DNA of 7,736 nucleotides, taken from assembly GCA_016291725.1 (NCBI GenBank), contig JAEEYJ010000157.1:1-7736 (forward strand), given 5' to 3'. Of the stretch, positions 5,123 to 7,736 are shown piece after piece. Positions within the stretch are counted from its first letter, which is position 1. Each line of letters begins with the position of its first letter. Made by a program: the position numbers and the translations under genes. This stretch comes from Solobacterium sp. (GTDB lineage: Bacteria > Bacillota_I > Bacilli_A > Erysipelotrichales > Erysipelotrichaceae). The notes beneath the pieces were generated by a model, which was not told where the DNA came from, ran no database searches, and saw only the letters and a program-made list of their open reading frames with translations.

Positions 5123-6919
5123 ATGTTTCGTACAAATGTATTAGTGTGTGCCGGCACCGGTTGTTCGGCAAGCAACTCGGATGAGATCTTCAACAATCTC
5201 AATGAGGAACTGAAGAAGCTCGGTCTGGAAGAAGAAGTCAAGGTCATCAAGACAGGATGCTTCGGACTCTGCCAGAAGGGACCGATCGTAGCTGTACATC
5301 CGGACAACGTGTACTATGCACACGTCAAGCCGGGAGACGCAGAAAGAATCGTTGCCGAGCATCTGTACAAGGGCCGTGTGGTAACGGATCTGCAGCTGAG
5401 CGATGAAGACCTGAAGACACACGAGAAGATCGTTGACATTGAGAAAATCAAGTTCTACGAGAAGCAGCAGCGTATTGCACTGCGCAACTGCGGCAAGATC
5501 AACCCCGAGGACATCGAGGAGTACATTGCGGTGGACGGCTATCAGGCCATCGGTAAGGTACTGACGGAGATGACACCGGAGCAGGTCATTGATGAAGTAA
5601 AGAAGAGCGGTCTGAGAGGCCGCGGCGGTGCAGGATTCCCGACCGGTCTGAAATGGCAGTTCGAGAAGGCTTCTCCCGGAACAGAAAAGTATGTCATCTG
5701 CAACGCTGACGAGGGCGACCCGGGTGCGTTCATGGACCGTTCCGTTCTGGAAGGCGATCCGCATGCCATTATCGAAGGCATGGAGATCATGGCCTATGCC
5801 GTAGGTGCAAAGAAGGGCTATATCTACATCCGTGCTGAGTATCCGATTGCGGTTCATCGTCTGAGGATCGCAATTGACCAGGCGAAGGCGTTCGGTCTGC
5901 TGGGCGACAACATCCTGGGTACAGGCTTCAACTTCGATCTGGAGCTGCGTCTCGGCGCAGGTGCGTTCGTCTGCGGTGAAGAAACAGCGCTGATCGCGTC
6001 CATCGAGGGCAAGCGCGGTATGCCGACACCGAAGCCGCCGTTCCCGGCAGTATCCGGTGTATGGGGCAAGCCGACATCCATCAACAACGTTGAGACACTG
6101 GCCAACGTCGCCCAGATCATCTGGAAGGGCGCTGACTGGTTCACATCCATCGGTACGGAAAAGTCCAAGGGCACGAAGGTATTCGCGCTCGGCGGAAAGA
6201 TCAAGAACACAGGTCTGGTCGAAGTTCCGATGGGTACCACACTCCGTGAGGTTATCTATGAAATCGGCGGCGGCTGCCCGAACAACAAGGCATTCAAGGC
6301 TGTACAGACCGGCGGACCTTCCGGCGGATGTCTGACCGAGAAGATGCTGGATACACCGATTGATTTCGACAACCTGGTCGCGGCCGGTTCCATGATGGGT
6401 TCCGGCGGTATGATCGTTCTGGATGAAGACAACTGTATGGTTGACGTTGCTCGCTTCTATATGGAATTCATCGTTGATGAGTCCTGCGGCAAGTGCTCTC
6501 CGTGCCGGATCGGTACCAAGAGACTGCTGGAGATGCTCACAAAGATCACCAAGGGCGAAGGTACGCTGGAGATGCTTGATGAGATGGAGAAACTGTGCCA
6601 TGAGATCAAGGATACAGCGCTCTGCGGACTCGGACAGACAGCACCGAACCCGGTTCTGTCCACATTGGCCAACTTCCGTGATGAGTACATTGCGCACGTT
6701 GTGGACAAGAAGTGCCCTGCGCATGTCTGCAAGGATCTGCTCACATACTCCATTGATCCCAATGCCTGCAAGAAGTGCTCCATGTGCGCAAGAGGCTGCC
6801 CTGTCAATGCCATTACCGGTGTTCCGGGCAAGGAACCGTATGTCATTGATACGGACAAGTGCATTAAGTGCGGCAACTGTATGACAGCCTGCCGCTTCGG
6901 TGCAGTCGTTAGAAAGTAG
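5123..6919 (+). CDS. hydB: HydB: NuoF-like flavin/NADH subunit of [FeFe]-hydrogenase
   Basis: This 598-residue protein is the diaphorase subunit that binds FMN, exchanges electrons with NAD(H) and is where bifurcation is thought to occur. Domains in order: thioredoxin-like [2Fe-2S] (C9, C14, C46, C50); the 51-kDa FMN/NADH fold with GRGGAGFPTGLKW (166-178) and NADEGDPGAFMDR (194-206); an SLBB-type region (about 350-400); an NuoF-type [4Fe-4S] site (C455, C458, C461, C501); a short C531-x2-H534-x-C536 motif; and a C-terminal 2[4Fe-4S] ferredoxin (C549, C552, C555, C559; C580, C583, C586, C590). The C-terminal ferredoxin separates HydB from complex I NuoF. GGGGGA (about 5108-5113) precedes the ATG at 5123. 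It lies next to hydA, as in other hydABC loci. All metal-ligand motifs are intact, so I expect an active subunit. The NAD versus NADP preference cannot be read reliably. Confidence 0.95.
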   Translation: MFRTNVLVCAGTGCSASNSDEIFNNLNEELKKLGLEEEVKVIKTGCFGLCQKGPIVAVHPDNVYYAHVKPGDAERIVAEHLYKGRVVTDLQLSDEDLKTHEKIVDIEKIKFYEKQQRIALRNCGKINPEDIEEYIAVDGYQAIGKVLTEMTPEQVIDEVKKSGLRGRGGAGFPTGLKWQFEKASPGTEKYVICNADEGDPGAFMDRSVLEGDPHAIIEGMEIMAYAVGAKKGYIYIRAEYPIAVHRLRIAIDQAKAFGLLGDNILGTGFNFDLELRLGAGAFVCGEETALIASIEGKRGMPTPKPPFPAVSGVWGKPTSINNVETLANVAQIIWKGADWFTSIGTEKSKGTKVFALGGKIKNTGLVEVPMGTTLREVIYEIGGGCPNNKAFKAVQTGGPSGGCLTEKMLDTPIDFDNLVAAGSMMGSGGMIVLDEDNCMVDVARFYMEFIVDESCGKCSPCRIGTKRLLEMLTKITKGEGTLEMLDEMEKLCHEIKDTALCGLGQTAPNPVLSTLANFRDEYIAHVVDKKCPAHVCKDLLTYSIDPNACKKCSMCARGCPVNAITGVPGKEPYVIDTDKCIKCGNCMTACRFGAVVRK

Positions 6920-6929
6920 AGATATCACC

Positions 6930-7736
6930 ATGACAGAAGTACATTTGAAAATAAACAATATCAATGTTACGGCAGAAGCTGGCGATACTGTGCTGGAAGC
7001 TGCACGTAAGAACGGAGTCCACATTCCGACACTTTGCTACCTGAAGGACATCAACAAGTCCGGTGCCTGCCGTGTCTGCCTCGTTGAAGTAAAGAACGCG
7101 CGTACACTGCTGAGCGCCTGCACAACGCCGGTATCCGAGAACATGGAAGTGTTCACGAACAGTGAGCGGGCAATCGAAGGCCGCAGGACATCCGTTGAGC
7201 TGATCCTTTCCAACCACAACCGTGAGTGCCTGTCCTGCAAGCGCAACCAGAACTGTGAACTGCAGAAGGTAGCGGAAGAGCTCGGCATCCGTGAGAACCG
7301 CTTCGAGGGTGAGCATACACCGGCGACCTATGATGATTTCAGCACAGGCATCGTCCGTGATACCTCCAAGTGCATTCTCTGCGGACGCTGCATCGAGACC
7401 TGCAAGAAGGTCCAGGGACTGGGCATCCTCGGATTCGAACACCGTGGATTCCAGACAATCGTTTCCCCGATCTACAACATGAGCTTCAACAATGTTGAGT
7501 GCATGCAGTGCGGACAGTGCGTCATCAACTGCCCGGTCGGTGCGCTGACAGAGAAGGAAGACCTTGCGCCGGTCATCCGTGCGCTGAACGATCCGACAAA
7601 GAAGGTTATCGTACAGACTGCACCGGCTGTCCGTGCTGCCCTGGGTGAAGAGTTCGGTCTGCCGATCGGCACCAGAGTCACCGGCAAGATGGCTGCTGCG
7701 CTGCGCAGATGCGGATTCACAAGAGTCTATGATACC
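6930..7736 (+). CDS. hydA: HydA: catalytic [FeFe]-hydrogenase subunit, N-terminal part (3' end outside window)
   Basis: The reading frame is open from ATG 6930 to the window edge (269 codons), so the gene is cut off. The visible part is the electron relay: plant-type [2Fe-2S] domain (C36, C47, C50, C64), the His-Cys [4Fe-4S] site (H96, C100, C103, C109), and a 2[4Fe-4S] ferredoxin (C148, C151, C154, C158; C191, C194, C197, C201). From about residue 225 the H-cluster domain begins with KVIVQTAPAVRAALGEEFGLP. The H-cluster cysteine motifs themselves lie beyond the edge and cannot be checked. Domain order and lack of a further N-terminal extension fit the NADH-linked bifurcating HydABC group; NuoG and formate dehydrogenase share the first domains but not the VQTAPAVR transition. 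The start lies 10 nt after hydB with only a weak purine stretch ahead. Confidence 0.94.
   Translation, partial: MTEVHLKINNINVTAEAGDTVLEAARKNGVHIPTLCYLKDINKSGACRVCLVEVKNARTLLSACTTPVSENMEVFTNSERAIEGRRTSVELILSNHNRECLSCKRNQNCELQKVAEELGIRENRFEGEHTPATYDDFSTGIVRDTSKCILCGRCIETCKKVQGLGILGFEHRGFQTIVSPIYNMSFNNVECMQCGQCVINCPVGALTEKEDLAPVIRALNDPTKKVIVQTAPAVRAALGEEFGLPIGTRVTGKMAAALRRCGFTRVYDT

Noticed and set aside
5141..7024. Very long open frame (627 codons) on the minus strand opposite hydB and the hydA start
   Set aside because: Its product has no recognisable motif and is rich in Cys, His and Arg, as expected from reading the antisense of a cysteine-rich, GC-biased gene. The + strand hydB is complete with all domains.
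1..7736. CRISPR array, tRNA, rRNA, insertion sequence or phage genes
   Set aside because: No regular direct repeats, cloverleaf, transposase or integrase sequence was seen; the window is filled by thrS and one operon.

Overview
The window is a piece of a bacterial chromosome, most likely from an anaerobic, fermentative member of the Bacillota (Firmicutes). I infer this from the gene content (an NAD-linked, probably electron-bifurcating [FeFe]-hydrogenase operon), strong AGGAGG-type ribosome binding sites and the clostridial-type gene neighbourhood. The sequence does not let me name a genus. All genes are on the + strand.

Layout. Positions 2-421 are the 3' end of thrS (threonyl-tRNA synthetase), closed by a strong intrinsic terminator (425-455). 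A sigma-70-type promoter follows at once (-35 at 454-459, -10 at 477-482) with a small inverted repeat in its spacer. An untranslated leader of about 220 nt (489-710) is rich in complementary segments and looks like a structured RNA. The operon then runs without a gap to the window end: hydC (NuoE-like, 711-1211), a DRTGG-domain protein (1214-1573), an RsbW/RsbT-type ATPase (1570-1992), a ferredoxin/[FeFe]-hydrogenase-like putative sensor (1989-3170), a second DRTGG protein (3167-3496), a PHP-domain phosphoesterase (3496-4197), a histidine-kinase-type ATPase (4194-4748), a small thioredoxin-like ferredoxin (4745-5119), hydB (NuoF-like, 5123-6919) and the first 269 codons of hydA (6930 to the edge).

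How it works together. HydA, HydB and HydC are the core of the cytoplasmic hydrogenase that couples NADH, reduced ferredoxin and H2. HydB carries the flavin/NADH module, HydC a [2Fe-2S] thioredoxin-like domain, and HydA the Fe-S relay leading to the H-cluster. Between hydC and hydB lies a six-gene block that looks like signalling rather than catalysis: a degenerate hydrogenase-like protein that could sense H2 or redox state, two GHKL ATPases, two DRTGG proteins and a metal-dependent PHP phosphoesterase. Most junctions in this block are stop/start overlaps, so its products are probably made in fixed ratios. Similar blocks occur in other Firmicutes hydrogenase operons, but I know of no established function for the block as a circuit.

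The two items most worth follow-up are this embedded putative H2/redox-sensing module and the structured leader RNA, whose helices conflict in a switch-like way.
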